Source of the DNA: Stemphylium vesicarium
Lineage: Eukaryota; Ascomycota; Dothideomycetes; Pleosporales; Pleosporaceae
NCBI GenBank assembly: GCA_004380135.1
Contig: QXCR01000246.1
Location: forward strand, 1-38,306
Reading direction: 5' to 3'
DNA length: 38,306 bases
This document shows, in pieces, positions 9,983 to 21,790 of the stretch. A program made the translations under genes and the position numbers. Numbering within the stretch: the stretch's first letter is position 1; every line of letters begins with the position of its first letter. The notes below the pieces were generated by a model. The model was given only the letters and a program-made list of their open reading frames with translations, had not been told where the DNA came from and did not search any database.

Positions 9983-10263
9983 GTAGACTTCTTTCTTGCG
10001 TACGCTTAAAGAAATGCTCTTTAGAGAGGACTAAATGTAAAACTTAGCTATCAACTTATAATATATTCTTATTAAGCGTATAGGATTGCATTAGACCTAT
10101 TTTACATACAGGAGTGCCTTAAGATTGCGAGGTAGCTCACTTACAGCTAGTCGATCTCGATACTCTATAATTGGTTGAGGTCAGCAAGGGGTATCCTAGC
10201 CCAACAGGGATTCGACAGAGACGTCGCTTGCGTAAAGGGTGAGGGCGGTTTTGCAAAGTACTG

Positions 10264-10860
10264 TAATTAATTAATCACAGTGCTGTAATCTGGCAGCGCG
10301 ATTTGACACGCTCTCGAATTGTCCGCTCGTACGAGTCACCCGGGTCTGTTTTGGCTTATCGGCCCAAAAGAGCTTACTACATGGAGGCGAGCACCGTCCT
10401 TACTACGTGTATGCTCACACATCGTACTATTAAGACATCTACTACTACTTATCCTATATAAGCAGACGGGGTAAGACCTATATAAAGTCTTTTAACTAAC
10501 TAAGTATATAATTAGTTATAGCTAATTATAATAGAAAAGCTAGATTTACTAAGCTCTAGTATATTATATATAGCCTAGAATATAGTCTTTATAGAAACTA
10601 TCTTAGGTCGCCTAGCTACTTATAATTAGAAATAAAAAACTCTAGTTATTAGAATTAGATTACTTATAGAGACTACTTATAATATACTATAGTACTATCT
10701 TCTAATTTTAGTAACTTAGTATACTATAGCTTTAAATTTAGTATAATAAGTATAAACTTCTAAGTAGGTATATAATATATAAACGCTACTTAGATTCTAC
10801 TCTATAATAATATAACTTAGTATAATTCTACCTACTAATATCCTTTTATAATATAGATTC
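10264..10860. other. duplication border, then RIP-degraded DNA
   Basis: 10266-10440 has normal composition with no recognised gene. A TATATAAG-like motif near 10457 could belong to the promoter of the relic ORF further on. From about 10480 the sequence is strongly RIP-mutated. No terminal repeats seen. Confidence 0.4.
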
Positions 10861-10869
10861 TCTAAGTAA

Positions 10870-11400
10870 ATACGTTAAATAGCACATAGCTAATTCTATA
10901 GTACCTAGATAATAGATACTCTTTTAAAAGAAGATATTATAATTAAGTTATTTAAGTAGGGTAAGGCGACTACTAAAGAACGTGCTTAAAAGTATATATA
11001 TAAGCTAGAGTTATAGGACTTATACTAGCACCTTCTAGACGATAAATTTAAGCTGCTAAACTATATAGATAACGCAACCGCGCTTAACCTAGTTAGATCT
11101 GACTTTCGCATTCTTAACCGTGACGATGTGAGGAGATGCGCTCTAACGATCGCATATATTCTTAGTCTAGTAGACGACGTAGAGGCGCTCTACGCCTTTA
11201 AAGAACTTTATTAGTATAGATAAATAGAGGTTATACGCTAGCTTAAATAAGATTTAAGACTTTAGGTAGATAAGATAGTAATAGAATCTATACGTAAATA
11301 CTTAAATAAAAAGTATAATACTTTAGAACTTATTAAATTTATTTTTACTAAAGCTTTCCTTAAATCTCTAGAATAGCTACTAAGAACTTATTCTAGTTAA
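10870..11400 (+). pseudogene. RIP-mutated coding relic, unidentified
   Basis: One plus-strand frame is interrupted almost only by TAG/TAA at positions where CAG/CAA would be expected, and reads as a plausible soluble protein (for example RSDFRILNRDDVRRCALTI near 11097-11153, followed by VDDVEALYAFKEL). The less mutated core is 11040-11220. I do not recognise the family. A host gene or an unusual transposon gene are both possible. Confidence 0.35.
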
Positions 11401-12335
11401 AAATATATAGGAGAGAAGAGGATCCCCTTTAAAGAATATGCTTTATTCTTTATATTACCTAATAAGAAGTAATACTTTTATCTTACTTATATAGAATAAC
11501 TATAAATATAGTAGAAAGTAGCTTAGCTATAGTTAATTCTTATTTTTATTACTATTTTATTACTAGAGATAGAGTTACCTCTTTAAATAAGGTAAATACT
11601 ATATGCTAGGAAAATTAGTTTATTTATTAGAGGATAAGTATACGTTACAAATACGCTATATAGTATTCTTAGTAAGGTATAGCAAACTAGATACTAAATT
11701 CTATATACTTTTTATATACTTATCTTAGTGAACTTAACCGCCTAGCTAAAATATAAAAGTAGTGTTAAAGAAAGGAAAAAATAGGGATAGAGAGGTTATA
11801 TCTCGCAATAGATAATTAGCTAAGTGTATTGTCTCTCTATCTATAACCTTAGTTTTCTTTATACTCTTCTATTGTATTTAATACTCTCGCTAGGTTATCT
11901 ACGTTTATTAGCTCTTCTCTTCTTAAATTATTAAACCGCATTAGAAAGCTAATAATATAAATATTCTTTAGAGTATCTTTTTAAAAATTATGCAATAAAA
12001 GGCTATCTTAACATAGAAAAGAAATATTATAATATAGTCCTCCTTATTAGTTTAAGACTAGAGATAAGATTAGGGTGCATTTAGAGTAACTAAGTTAGTA
12101 GTAGGAATATTATTAATAGCTACTTAATACGTGCGTTCTTTAGAGTTAATTCTAATTATATTTATATACTAGGCTTATTCTAAATAGGCTTACTTCGTAT
12201 AAGATAAAATACTTTTAATAGCCTATCTTTACTCTAAGCCCTATATTCTTATAATAATATCCTCTAATAGTAGTAACTAAAGAATAATAATACTCTATAC
12301 TAAAAATACTTTCTACTATATATCTCTACTCTAGA
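11401..12335. other. RIP-degraded AT-rich DNA, no gene recognised
   Basis: TpA-rich with only scattered normal motifs; nothing else seen. Confidence 0.45.
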
Positions 12336-13640
12336 TTACTCTCTACTCTTAACATTACCTTTATGCACATGCACTGTGACGCTCGGTACTATAGCGAAGA
12401 TGACCGTCAACACTAGGGCGCAGGCGAGAGCGGCAAAGCTAAGATTACAAACTTCACCCATTTCCACTCCCACCCACGATGGCAATGCATCAGACGCGTT
12501 GAGAATTACGTTCAGAATGATGCCAAGCAAGACGAGAGGAGAGCAGCAAAGCAAACCCAGAGCCAACAGAGCCAGCGCTCTGGGGACGGCTTTGAGCTTA
12601 CCAAAGACTCTGGTGACGACCTGTGGCCGCCTAGACGCTAGGCTTAGGGAAAGAACTGCGACTATGCTTATCAAGATTAAGCCGGATATCAAGGTATCTC
12701 GTACGGAGAATGCGGGAAACCTGGTCGAACTCTCCACTAGCTATGACAAGGCATCTGCACGGTCATGAATAGCGTCTCTTACGGGACCTGGCAGCTCTTG
12801 CACACTGTTAGGTAAAAGGCTCGACAGGTTGAGCGGCAATTTAGAGCAGTTCACGTCTTTTTTATATCCGATATAGAAGCGCTTCGTGCCTAGCGAGCAG
12901 TTTCGAGGGACGTTCTCCTTAATGTTCTGAACAACGGCTACTGCAGAGCTTATCGCACTTTCCGCCTGGCTAGCGGCGTCGACGACTCTGGTTGCAGCCG
13001 CGTCTAGAGCGCTTCTGGCTCCGTCCTAAAGGTCCTGAAGGCCATCAAGTAGATCGCGGTCGCGGAGTGCATGCGCTAACGATAGAAGCACATTAGAGAG
13101 CGCGCTTATAAAATTAAACTATTAGAGAAGCTCTAGTTAGTTTCTATAGTAGGCTAGTATTAATACTATAAAGTAAAAATAACGTACTTTTAAAGTTAGG
13201 ATACTAGAATCTACGTATACTTCTTTATAGAGGACTTAAAGCGCGATTATAGTAAGAGCTATAAAGATGATAATAGTTATAGCTATATATAGCGCCTTCT
13301 TTAGTATAATAAATAGCGGATAAATAGCGTTACCGTTTCCTTAATAGCTAATTATAGACAGAATTACTCGCGTCTCTAAGCTCTCTTCTTTAGGGACTGT
13401 ATATAAAAACGTAACTTATCTAGTATATAGCGCAGGGAGAGAGTTTTAATTATATAAGGGGCTTAGCCGAGAGATGCTAAGGGCTAGAGAGCTAGATACG
13501 TACGCATCCCACGGTGCGTGATTTTAGAATAAGAGCTAAAATTATAAATACGTTAGTGTAGAGAAGCCTAATCTTACGTCTAGTATAGTCAGACAGCGGA
13601 CCACTCGTGTTAGAAGTCCCGAGGTCTAGGCCGCTAACTA
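12336..13640 (-). pseudogene. multi-spanning membrane protein relic, family not recognised
   Basis: The C-terminal 133 codons (12737-12336) are open and hold three hydrophobic segments (around LISGLILISIVAVLSLSL, LALLALGLLCCSPLVLLGII and LACALVLTVIFAIVP). The same frame continues upstream through TAG at 12743-12741 and TAG at 13028-13026, both of the CAG-to-TAG kind. It then passes an Ala-rich helical stretch, a Cys-containing hydrophilic segment (NCSLGTKRFYIGY) and further upstream hydrophobic segments (ITIIIFIALTIIAL near 13260). The frame can be followed to about 13640, where an ATG lies among further stops. This suggests a plasma or internal membrane protein of about 430 residues with an extracytoplasmic domain between two membrane blocks. 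RIP is heavier in its 5' half. Confidence 0.5.
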
Positions 13641-14069
13641 CATTAATATCGAGTATGGCCTATATCGTATAGACACACGCGAAGTACCTGTAAGGCTCCC
13701 TGTGCTACGATGCTATGCTTCCAGGATTGCCTTACCTAGGATGACATTAGGATGTGACTATAGCGTCCACACCTTAATGTTTCGACTAGCGCCTAAGGTG
13801 GAACTAATTGTAGCACTATATAGAAGCTAGAAATAGGCCGCGCTTATATATTATATCTTAACCTAATTTAGCATATTTAGATCCTATTTTATTTTCGCGT
13901 CTCGCGGCCATAATAAATAAAGATGCTTAGTTAGGGAAGTTACTTATATTAAACTAAGATTAGCATATAAAGCCTGCGGCCAAGCACGGAAACTTACTAC
14001 ATGGGATAGGCCCGATAATGTGATTTGAGGCGGTGTGCAATATCCTTCTCATCACACGCCGCCGCTGAT
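13641..14069. other. intergenic, mixed composition
   Basis: Likely the 5' flank of the membrane-protein relic. 13660-13800 and 13980-14069 have near-normal composition; the rest is RIP-mutated. No gene recognised. Confidence 0.4.
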
Positions 14070-14077
14070 GCGAATAA

Positions 14078-14205
14078 CAGACTTGCTAATAAGCAAGCTA
14101 ATTAAGCTAATCTAACTATATTTAGTAACACTTTAAGCTATGCGAGTTAGTTAATTACTATATTAGGTTAGACTAGCTTAATTAGCTTACTTATTAGTAA
14201 GTCTA
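14078..14205. mobile_element. hAT-type MITE with 8-bp target duplication (128 bp)
   Basis: Terminal inverted repeats of 39 bp start CAGACTTGCTAATAAGCAAG at the left. The right end, complemented, differs only by a few transitions (TAGACTTACTAATAAGTAAG), as RIP would cause. The 8-bp sequence gcgaataa is repeated directly at 14070-14077 and 14206-14213. CA(G) termini with an 8-bp duplication fit the hAT superfamily. No coding capacity. Confidence 0.8.
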
Positions 14206-14213
14206 GCGAATAA

Positions 14214-14829
14214 GTACTAAACTTATAACTATATAAGTAGTATTAGTTAGAGGCTGCGGATTAATAATTATATCGCTATCTATTATTGTGTTGTGATGTT
14301 CGTATATAGGAGCTCTTAGCTTAGAGGTAAGTGCACTTGCCCACTAGGTAGTGCCTCCTATAATAGAATATTATATAACTCTAGTCACGTAGTTAAAGAA
14401 TTACAATCGCCACTCCTAACAGCCTTGCGACTATGCTAGCTGCGATGGCTTGCTATGCGCGAATAGACTAATTAGATAGCAAGCGAGCTGATAACTTATC
14501 TGCGTTATCCTTTAATGAGGGTCTATTGCTCTAGCTAGTGTGTTAAGCGCGCAGCCTTAATAATATTCATAGGCACCCTTTATCTAACCTATAGAATTAT
14601 ATTAGTCTATATTAGGATGCTTTGCGTAAGAGCCCAAAGATAGTATTACTAAATATACTTATTCTTAGTATAGAGGAATAGTAAGATTAGTTTATTCTAT
14701 AAATAGCTCTTAGTTACTTACTTTAAGCTAACTCCTCTTTAATTATATAACTACTTAGAATACTATAGTATATATATTATTAATATTTATAAAATTTTAT
14801 ACGCTATTATTCTTTCTTTACTATCTTTA
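14214..14829. other. RIP-degraded intergenic DNA
   Basis: No gene recognised. A tRNA-like fragment near 14304-14360 was examined and not accepted. This is the 3' flank of the GH3 relic. Confidence 0.4.
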
Positions 14830-17390
14830 ATTCCTTAATATAAATATAGAAACTATAAGTCCCCCTTATAGTAGTAATTTCCTTAAATTAAGTCTAATAT
14901 ATACTCTAATCTTACTAGTAGATAGAGTCTATACTTATGTAATTATTTCTTAGTAACTTAGATTACGCTAAGTTAAAAGAAATTATATAATACTAGAAGT
15001 ATTAGTATTAAGGGCTATCTTCTTAAAGCCACGCAGACTACGTATAGGTGCATTTACTTCCTTAGGATACGAGAGGTACAACTAAGGCATAGTAGCGCTA
15101 GTAACCGAGCCAGTATTGGTGATAGTCGCGCTGATAGTAGCGAGAGTAGCCCACAGCTCTGGATTGCCACCTAGCTAGATTAGTATGGCTAGATTAGGCA
15201 TCCTTAAAATATTACTCGCACTAACCTTAATCTATAAGTAGAAGATATTAAACGTAGTATAGCTTAATCTAAAGCTAAACTTAAATACTATACTCTTATT
15301 ATATATATTAAACTCTTTATAATTAATTAAGTTACTCTTAATAAAGTCTACTTACTATATATTAGAGTTAGTAGTAGTAACTAACTTAGTACTATTAATT
15401 AGATTTCTAGTATAGTTAGTCTTATTATTAGTAATTATATAGAGTAGCCTATCTAATAGATTTACGTCGCCTTATAGGATGTCTACGATAGAGTTCCTAG
15501 ACTCTTAGCCTAGTATATATACTACTAGTATCGCGGTTACGTTTGGGTTATTACGCCACGGCATAGTGTTTAGTGCGGCGCCGTAGAGCACTACCACTAT
15601 GTTATTATAGACTACTATTATGCGGTCTAGGATAGCTGTAGAGTTCCACTCCGCAATTAACGTGGTGCGATCGTCGCCCTCGCTGGCCCAGGACTTCAGG
15701 AACACAATGCACACCTCTGGCGACGCAGGCCTGAGGCTAGCGAGACCTCCTCCAATAATGTATTCGTTGTTAGTGACGTACTGCACGATAGCTCCCTGCG
15801 ACTAGCTACGAGATTTTATAGCTTCTAGAGGCGATACTATATATAAAAAGCGGCTAGTACTAGAGCCGCCCCTAACCGCTAGCGTGCCAACATCGTAATC
15901 GCTATCTATTAGGTTAAGTCCTATTATAGCTAATAAATACTATTCTCTTATAAGATTAGTAGTATTATTATTAAAAATACTAATAGTCTTTAGAGACTTT
16001 AGAGGTAGAGCTCCTTTAGTATTCTTTAATAATACTATTCTAGCTACGCTAAGGTCCTATATTAGTTATATATACTACTAGGTGCGGATGTCTATAATTA
16101 GGCTAAGCGCGAAGTTATATAAATATCTAGAAGTATTAAAGAATTTAAGTTATAAAGTAGATCTATTAATAAGAGGAAAATCCGCGTTTTAGCTTAAATA
16201 AAAATATAGAGTTATAATCTAAAAAATTATATTTTTAATTTTTTATTCTAAAAGTAATCTATTATATATAGAGATAGTAATATTATTACTCTAGAATAAT
16301 AGAGTAGGATTAGAGAAACTAATACTACTAGGCATATTTATATCTAGCCCCGCTTTAATCGAAGCTATACTAGAGTGTGTTATAAGCTAATCGCTCATCA
16401 CATAACCTTAGAAGCCTAGTTCTCCTTTTAGCAGCCCGTTGAGAGCCTTGCTATTCTGGCACGCTGGCGAGCTCGTCAGCAAAGATCGGTGCAAAAGTGC
16501 TCGAGCTGCGTACCGTAACTACCGTTGATGCGCTGGTATGAGCACATCATAGTAGATATGCCTACCCAAACAGCGTTGGCGAAAGGCTATAGATATATCT
16601 CGTATATAGTTTTATTATCTATATTAGAACTAATAGCCTTAATTATAATACTATTAACTATAAAAGGATTTCTTTAGGTCTCTTATTTATTTACTATAAA
16701 TATTAGATATAACTTTTATTACATTTAATATACTTATACTTATTAATAAAGTACTTTATATATACTTAAATACTAGCGCTTTAGATTCTATAGATAGTCT
16801 TCTTAATAAGAATACTAAAGAGATAGGGATTAGAACTAAATCCCTTCTAGTTACGTCTACTAAATAGTAATTAACTAAGCGCACCTACTATAGGACCTAG
16901 AGCTACGTAGGTATCTTTACCTCTAAATTCTACGCCTATATACTCCCTACGCTAATAAACTAACGTCTAATCCTAAGAAGCTGCTATTAAAATACTAGCT
17001 AAGAATATAGAGATAGAGACCGCCTATTAAATAGCGAGAGGCCTATCGTGTAGGTAAAGTCTACTAAAATTAAGTCTTTTAATTAGCGTAATATTACTAA
17101 CGTATAGACTAGAAGTGCCTATAGATAACTATTAGCTATAAAGCGCTATTAATTAAGTAGTATATACTTATAATAATTTAAGCTTTTTCTTTAGTTATTA
17201 ACTTTATAATAAATACCTAGGCTTTCTTAAGAGCTACTTCCTATCTACCTACTCTATAGGTTTAAGGCGAGAGATATATAAGAGAGCTTATTCTATACTA
17301 TATATACTTAATATTAAATTGCGCTATAATAGCTATAGCGCACGTAGTTAAAAGTAGTACTTATACTATCTTAAGTGTTTACTAGAGCTA
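14830..17390 (-). pseudogene. GH3 beta-glucosidase relic, full length
   Basis: Secreted family-3 beta-glucosidase (cleaves terminal beta-D-glucosyl residues, e.g. cellobiose). The whole fold can be followed on the minus strand. Motifs in order: signal-like N-terminus (about 17370), SNIT...RLNFSRLYLHDRPL (17100-17050), EFRGKDTYVALGPI, KGFSSNPYL (near 16840), EIYL.PFANAV (16600), MMCSYQRINGSY (16550), GELGF.GYVMSD (near 16400, nucleophile Asp kept at 16392-16390), AGLDINMP (16350), GALPL (16000), GTLAV (15880), the open segment 15786-15505 (EWNSTAILD, LNTMPW, NNPNVTAIL), NSIVDIL.GDVN, KFSFRLSYTTFNI (15260) and an Fn3-like tail (LYLSYPKEVNAPIRSLRGF, 15080-15020). Introns of 50 nt are visible at 16513-16464 (GTACGC, CTGAC, CAG) and probably 16743-16694 (donor mutated to ATAAGT). 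Many CAR-to-TAR and TGG-to-TAG stops; the Trp after the nucleophile is a stop. Confidence 0.85.
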
Positions 17391-18059
17391 CTATTGTTAG
17401 ATTACGGCCCCGCTAACATAATAAAAAAAGCTATTAATAAGGTTCTTATAACCTTCTACTACTCTAGCCGTGTGTAGGTAGTGCTTGCGCGAGTTTGTTG
17501 AGCACGCACTAGAGATCCGCCACGCTAACTATAACTGCTAGACAGATGCTATATATAGGTACCTACTAACTATATTAATAGCGGAATGTTATGACCGTTG
17601 GCTTAGAGCTAGGCAAATGAAGGTATTAGGTATCTACGTAATGTGAGAATCACTTAGGATAACTTATAGTAAGCGGCTTAGGATAGTAAAATAATCACGT
17701 AAGCTACTAGTGATGCATAGCAGACTACTTAGGACTGCAGCGGCGGATAACATATTTAGGATCTATGCACTAACCTATAGCAGTAGAAATTAGTATAGGT
17801 AATAGTTAATACACTAAGGTTCTATAGCGTATAAGCGCTTTACTATACTACGCTATTATAGAAGTTCTACTAAATATATATTAAAGACTTATAAATTAGC
17901 TTAGTTTATAATCTATATTTACTAGGGTTATAGGCTAATATAGTATTTTACTCTACTAATATATTAAGTTCTATATATAATACTAGAATAATTATACTAA
18001 TATCTATAGTAGACGCAATATACTATAGCTAAAAGATTAACGACTATATCTTATTATAA
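17391..18059. other. RIP-degraded DNA upstream of the GH3 relic
   Basis: Less mutated patches at 17460-17540 and 17580-17770 probably represent the old promoter region of the beta-glucosidase gene. No coding signal recognised. Confidence 0.4.
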
Positions 18060-18750
18060 TATTACTTCTACTTTATCTACTTTACGCGAGCTCTACTACT
18101 ATATAAAAAGCTTAGTATAATATACTCTATAGACGTGCCTTCCCCGCATATTAGACTATGGAATAATAGCCGCCTAGCGGACCTACTACTATCTTATCGC
18201 ACCTCTATCTCTAGGCACTATAATAAGTTTACTAAGCTAAAGAAGCTTAATAATAAGAAATAGTAGTATAGCTTAACTATATTTAAATTATCTAAGAAAC
18301 CTAGTTAAGCTAAGAATTACCTAGTATATACTAAGGCATAATGTCTAGACTACGTAGTAGAGGTAAAAGATAATAGTAATAGTAGCACTTAAGATAGTAT
18401 AATTTAATAAAGTAAGAGATATTCTCTATAATCTAGCCTATATTTAGAGATAGAAATAGAAGAAAATAAAGATATTAAGAACGCCTTTAAAGTAAGTACT
18501 AATATCTATTCTACTAATAGTGCCTATTATCTTAATATCTTTACTATAGCTAACTTAGAGGAGAAAAGTAATAGTACCCTCTTCTATAGTATAGTAGACG
18601 CGAAATACTATCCTACTACTAATACCCTAACTTTATTTGCGGGAGAGTCGACGCTCATTAAAGAGCTAATCGCTAATTATGCCTTACTCTTCGACAGTCC
18701 CTTTAATAGTCCTTTCGACCCGGGCCCTATAGATACAAGGTATAAGTGAC
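18060..18750 (+). pseudogene. RIP-mutated coding relic, unidentified
   Basis: One plus-strand frame can be followed with mainly TAG/TAA interruptions. It includes IDVPSPHIRLWNNSRLADLL (about 18130-18190), LSYRTSISRHYNKFTKLKKL, and a stop-free run of about 110 codons (about 18425-18748) containing LFAGESTLIKELIANYALLF and ending DPGPIDTRYK-stop. No ATG opens the run and no family is recognised. It could be a host gene or part of a transposon. Confidence 0.35.
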
Positions 18751-21429
18751 TATAAACTACTTCTACTACTCCTAAGAGAGCTTCGCTTAACTCTATAAAA
18801 TAATAAAGTAGTATCTTAATAAGAGCTTTAGCTAAGTCTAAACTAAATTTAAGAAACTTCTAAAAGCTTTACTTAAATATCTAGTACTCTACTTAGTCTA
18901 TCTATAGCACATAATAAGACTAGGATAGTCTAGACTAGGCCTACCAAACATCCCAGGCTATTAAAGCTAAAGCAATTTCGATGCGCAATGTATACAGGCA
19001 TAGGCAGGATTCAACGCCAAGACATATATTAGACGCTATGTGTAGCACAACTAAGATCTATTCACTAGATAGTAGGAGAGTGCAGAGCCTCAGACTAGGA
19101 GGGAACAAGGCGATCTACTTAACGCCTCTAAGTAAGCATAGTTTCGCCCATCCTGCAGCTAGCAGGCATTTAGAAGGCGCCTTATAGCTTACGCGAGTAG
19201 CAAATGCCACTTATTTTATAGAGGAACTTAAGAGTATAGAAGTCGCAAGTAAGAGAGAGCTGTTAAGATATTACTATAAGTAGGTAGTTTTACTAGTAGA
19301 CTTAAATAAGAGCCTATCTACCTTACCTTTATAGATATATAGGTAGTATAGTAAAGAATAAGCTATATATTAATAATAGACCTAGGTAAGCTTCTATAAA
19401 GGCTAGAATATTAATCTATTAAAGTAGTATATAATAAATAATCTAAGAAGTAATAGATAGCCTAAAATAATTATATAAGCTACTAGTAATACTACCTCTT
19501 ATACTACGTACTTCTCTTTAGCTATCTAAAGCTTACGTGTCTTACTAGGCTTATTAGGCGCGGCTTTTATAATAATAGCTTTCTTTTTTTACCTTTCTTT
19601 ATAATTCTATAAGTATATACCTCTAATCTTCTTTAGTAGTTAAAATATAGCTTTACTATTCTACTTTAGAATTTACTATAATTAGATTAAGAGACTTAAC
19701 ACACGTCTTATACTTCTTCTTAATACCTATCCCTTTCTTATAATTATTACTATTACGCCTAGTAAGGTTATTTTAAATAGAAATATAATAGAGTAGTTAT
19801 CTTACGTAATTCTTACTATTTTAGTCCGCGTAATACGCTATTAAAGTAGCGCACGCTAAGTGTATAAAGAAGGTTTAAGCTAAGATAGTCTTACTAATTA
19901 ATTAGCTTTTATACTTATAATCTAAGTAGTATAAATAGACTAAAAGCTCTTATTTATTCTTAGAGTATAGTTTATACTTACTATCTCTAACGCTATAATA
20001 AGTAAGCTTATAGAGTAGACAAAGTATACTATTTATTAGAAATCTATCTTAGTTCTCTCTTCGCTATCTACTACCTCCTTCGTAGCTAATTACCTATATT
20101 ATTAAGCTAATTATTAAAATATTCTTTTACTTAGCTAATCTTCTTAAATGCTTCTATAGCCGCACTTATATATATGTAATAGATCTAGAAGAATATTAAA
20201 AAGCGTAAGAATACTTTCCTTTATATATCTATAGAGATAATTATAGATATTCTTTAGTAATTCTATATAACTCTATTATTTAAAAATGCGGCTATTATAG
20301 TAAGTACTATAAGCGCCTAGATATTCTTAAAGATTACTATATTATTATAAGTTACTATGTCTATCTAGAACGTTATACTTCTAAATACTAGTATTATAAC
20401 TATAATATCTCTTTTAAGAATATAAATATCTTTAGTGCATATATAGTAGGTTATATATATTATAAGCCTTTATAGTAAAAGCCCTGTAGTAATGTAGAAA
20501 AGGTTAAAAAACTTATAACCTTAATCGCGGACGATTAGGCATATATAAGATGCTAGCGAACCTTTCTATCCTTCTAATCTCTCTAATAATACTGCGAATT
20601 ATTAAAGTATAAGCTACTTAGTGCTCTACGCTACCCTATAGGAGAAGGATATACTAGAAAGTTTAGTGCGCCGTTAGCGCTGCTGCACTATCTAGAAAGT
20701 GGAAACTAATGCTTAGCTATAGACCGCGATGCTATCTACGACATCGTCTATCTATATAACCACGATTATATGATCTATAGCCTCTCTATATTTATACTCT
20801 TAAACTCTCCTTATCTCTTATTATACTATCTATCTTCTAATTCTAGAGCCCTAAGGGCGTCTCTTAATAGTCTTAATAGCTAGTCCTTAGTTACTTCTAT
20901 ACCCTCTTAGGGTAGTATAGAAGATAGTTTAATAAATTAGTTATTATTTAAGAATATCTCTTTTTTACTTAGAAGTAAATATATAGTTAATAAAATTAAG
21001 TCTAAACTCTATTACTTACTTTATTTAAGAAAGTATATAGTCTTTACTATACTATAAGCACTTTAATAGTATATAATCTCTTTAGTATACTATAAAAAGA
21101 GATACTACTATCTAAGTAATCTCTTCTTAATAAACTCTAATAGAGTTAATATAAAGTAAAAAAAGTAAAAGTAATTTATAACTCTAAGTAGCTTAACTTA
21201 ATATTTAGAAAGTAGAGTATATTATAGTAGTAAATAAATATTCTTTTATTATATTAAACTTATTTAATAGTACTTAAAGTAATAGGGATTTAAAGAGATA
21301 TACTTTTTATTACTAAACTTTTAAAATTAAAGTTATTTATTATAGATTTATAGTAATAGCTAATAAATACGTAATTAATAATTAAATATTCTTTATTCTT
21401 TTATATACCTAATAGTTTCTCGCATCTAC
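18751..21429. other. mostly RIP-degraded DNA with one short normal island
   Basis: 18940-19200 has normal composition and a 68-codon plus-strand frame with no recognisable motif. 19200-21429 is strongly TpA-rich. The minus strand around 19560-20040 has a lysine-rich, possibly coding frame, and 20520-20760 is less mutated; neither gives a domain I can name. Confidence 0.4.
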
Positions 21430-21790
21430 TAAAAAAATGCCCTGCTATGTCTCTAACGTGTTACCTTGGCAAGTGCCCTTCCCCCCCATCTTAACAAGTG
21501 GCACGTGACGTATGACGTGCGCAGCGCGCTACGAACACAACACGCGAGCAGTCCAGCCTCAACTGCCCAGCCTTTTGCGCCAGAGTCGCTGTGGCTCTCT
21601 GTGGGATCTGCGCCAACCCGTGTCGCTGTTACAAGGTGATGGGCCACCCCGGAACTATGGTTACTTTTAGAGCCCGGTCGGCTGCGTGACTTTAGCGCAC
21701 GGGCCACAGAGGACCTCAAACACCTTGTGGCACGTGCGCGTAACTACCAAACTCAATACTACCTTTACAATTGCGCATTAGGAACGGCTA
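21430..21790. other. GC-normal island, unassigned
   Basis: Sharp switch to normal composition. An 88-codon minus-strand frame (21719-21453) is Ser/Arg-rich and low in information. A run of seven C (within 21480-21490) and two tggcacgtg motifs are present. No domain and no clear terminal repeats. Possibly a patch that escaped RIP. Confidence 0.4.

Larger units (their letters stand above)
3916..10263. repeat. inverted segmental duplication carrying the NLR pair
   Basis: The left arm (3916-6343) and right arm (7281-10263) are homologous in reverse orientation. They share gene structure, coding sequence and about 270 bp of 3' flank. The outermost 20 bp are perfectly inverted: cagtactttgcaaaaccgcc at 3916-3935 and its complement at 10244-10263. 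Both outer ends abut TA (3914-3915, 10264-10265) and homology stops there. The 3' flanks look roughly 80-85% alike by eye; the NB-ARC parts are more divergent. The centre (6344-7280) is unique. It could be a simple inverted duplication or a TA-targeting composite element. Confidence 0.7.

Noticed and set aside
4206..10263. Starship-type giant mobile element
   Set aside because: NLR cargo is suggestive, but no tyrosine-recombinase captain gene or other hallmark is visible in the window.
12376..12768. 130-codon plus-strand frame
   Set aside because: Opposite-strand shadow of the membrane-protein relic; the minus frame has hydrophobic segments and continues upstream, this one has no features.
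14304..14360. tRNA-like fragment: 8-bp stem tataggag / ctcctata around an A-box-like tagcttagagg
   Set aside because: Only about 57 nt long, with no T-arm or B-box and a poor anticodon stem; perhaps a decayed tRNA-derived sequence, but not supportable as a gene.
21453..21719. 88-codon minus-strand frame
   Set aside because: Ser/Arg/Ala-rich with no motif in a short GC-normal island; no splice or promoter context.
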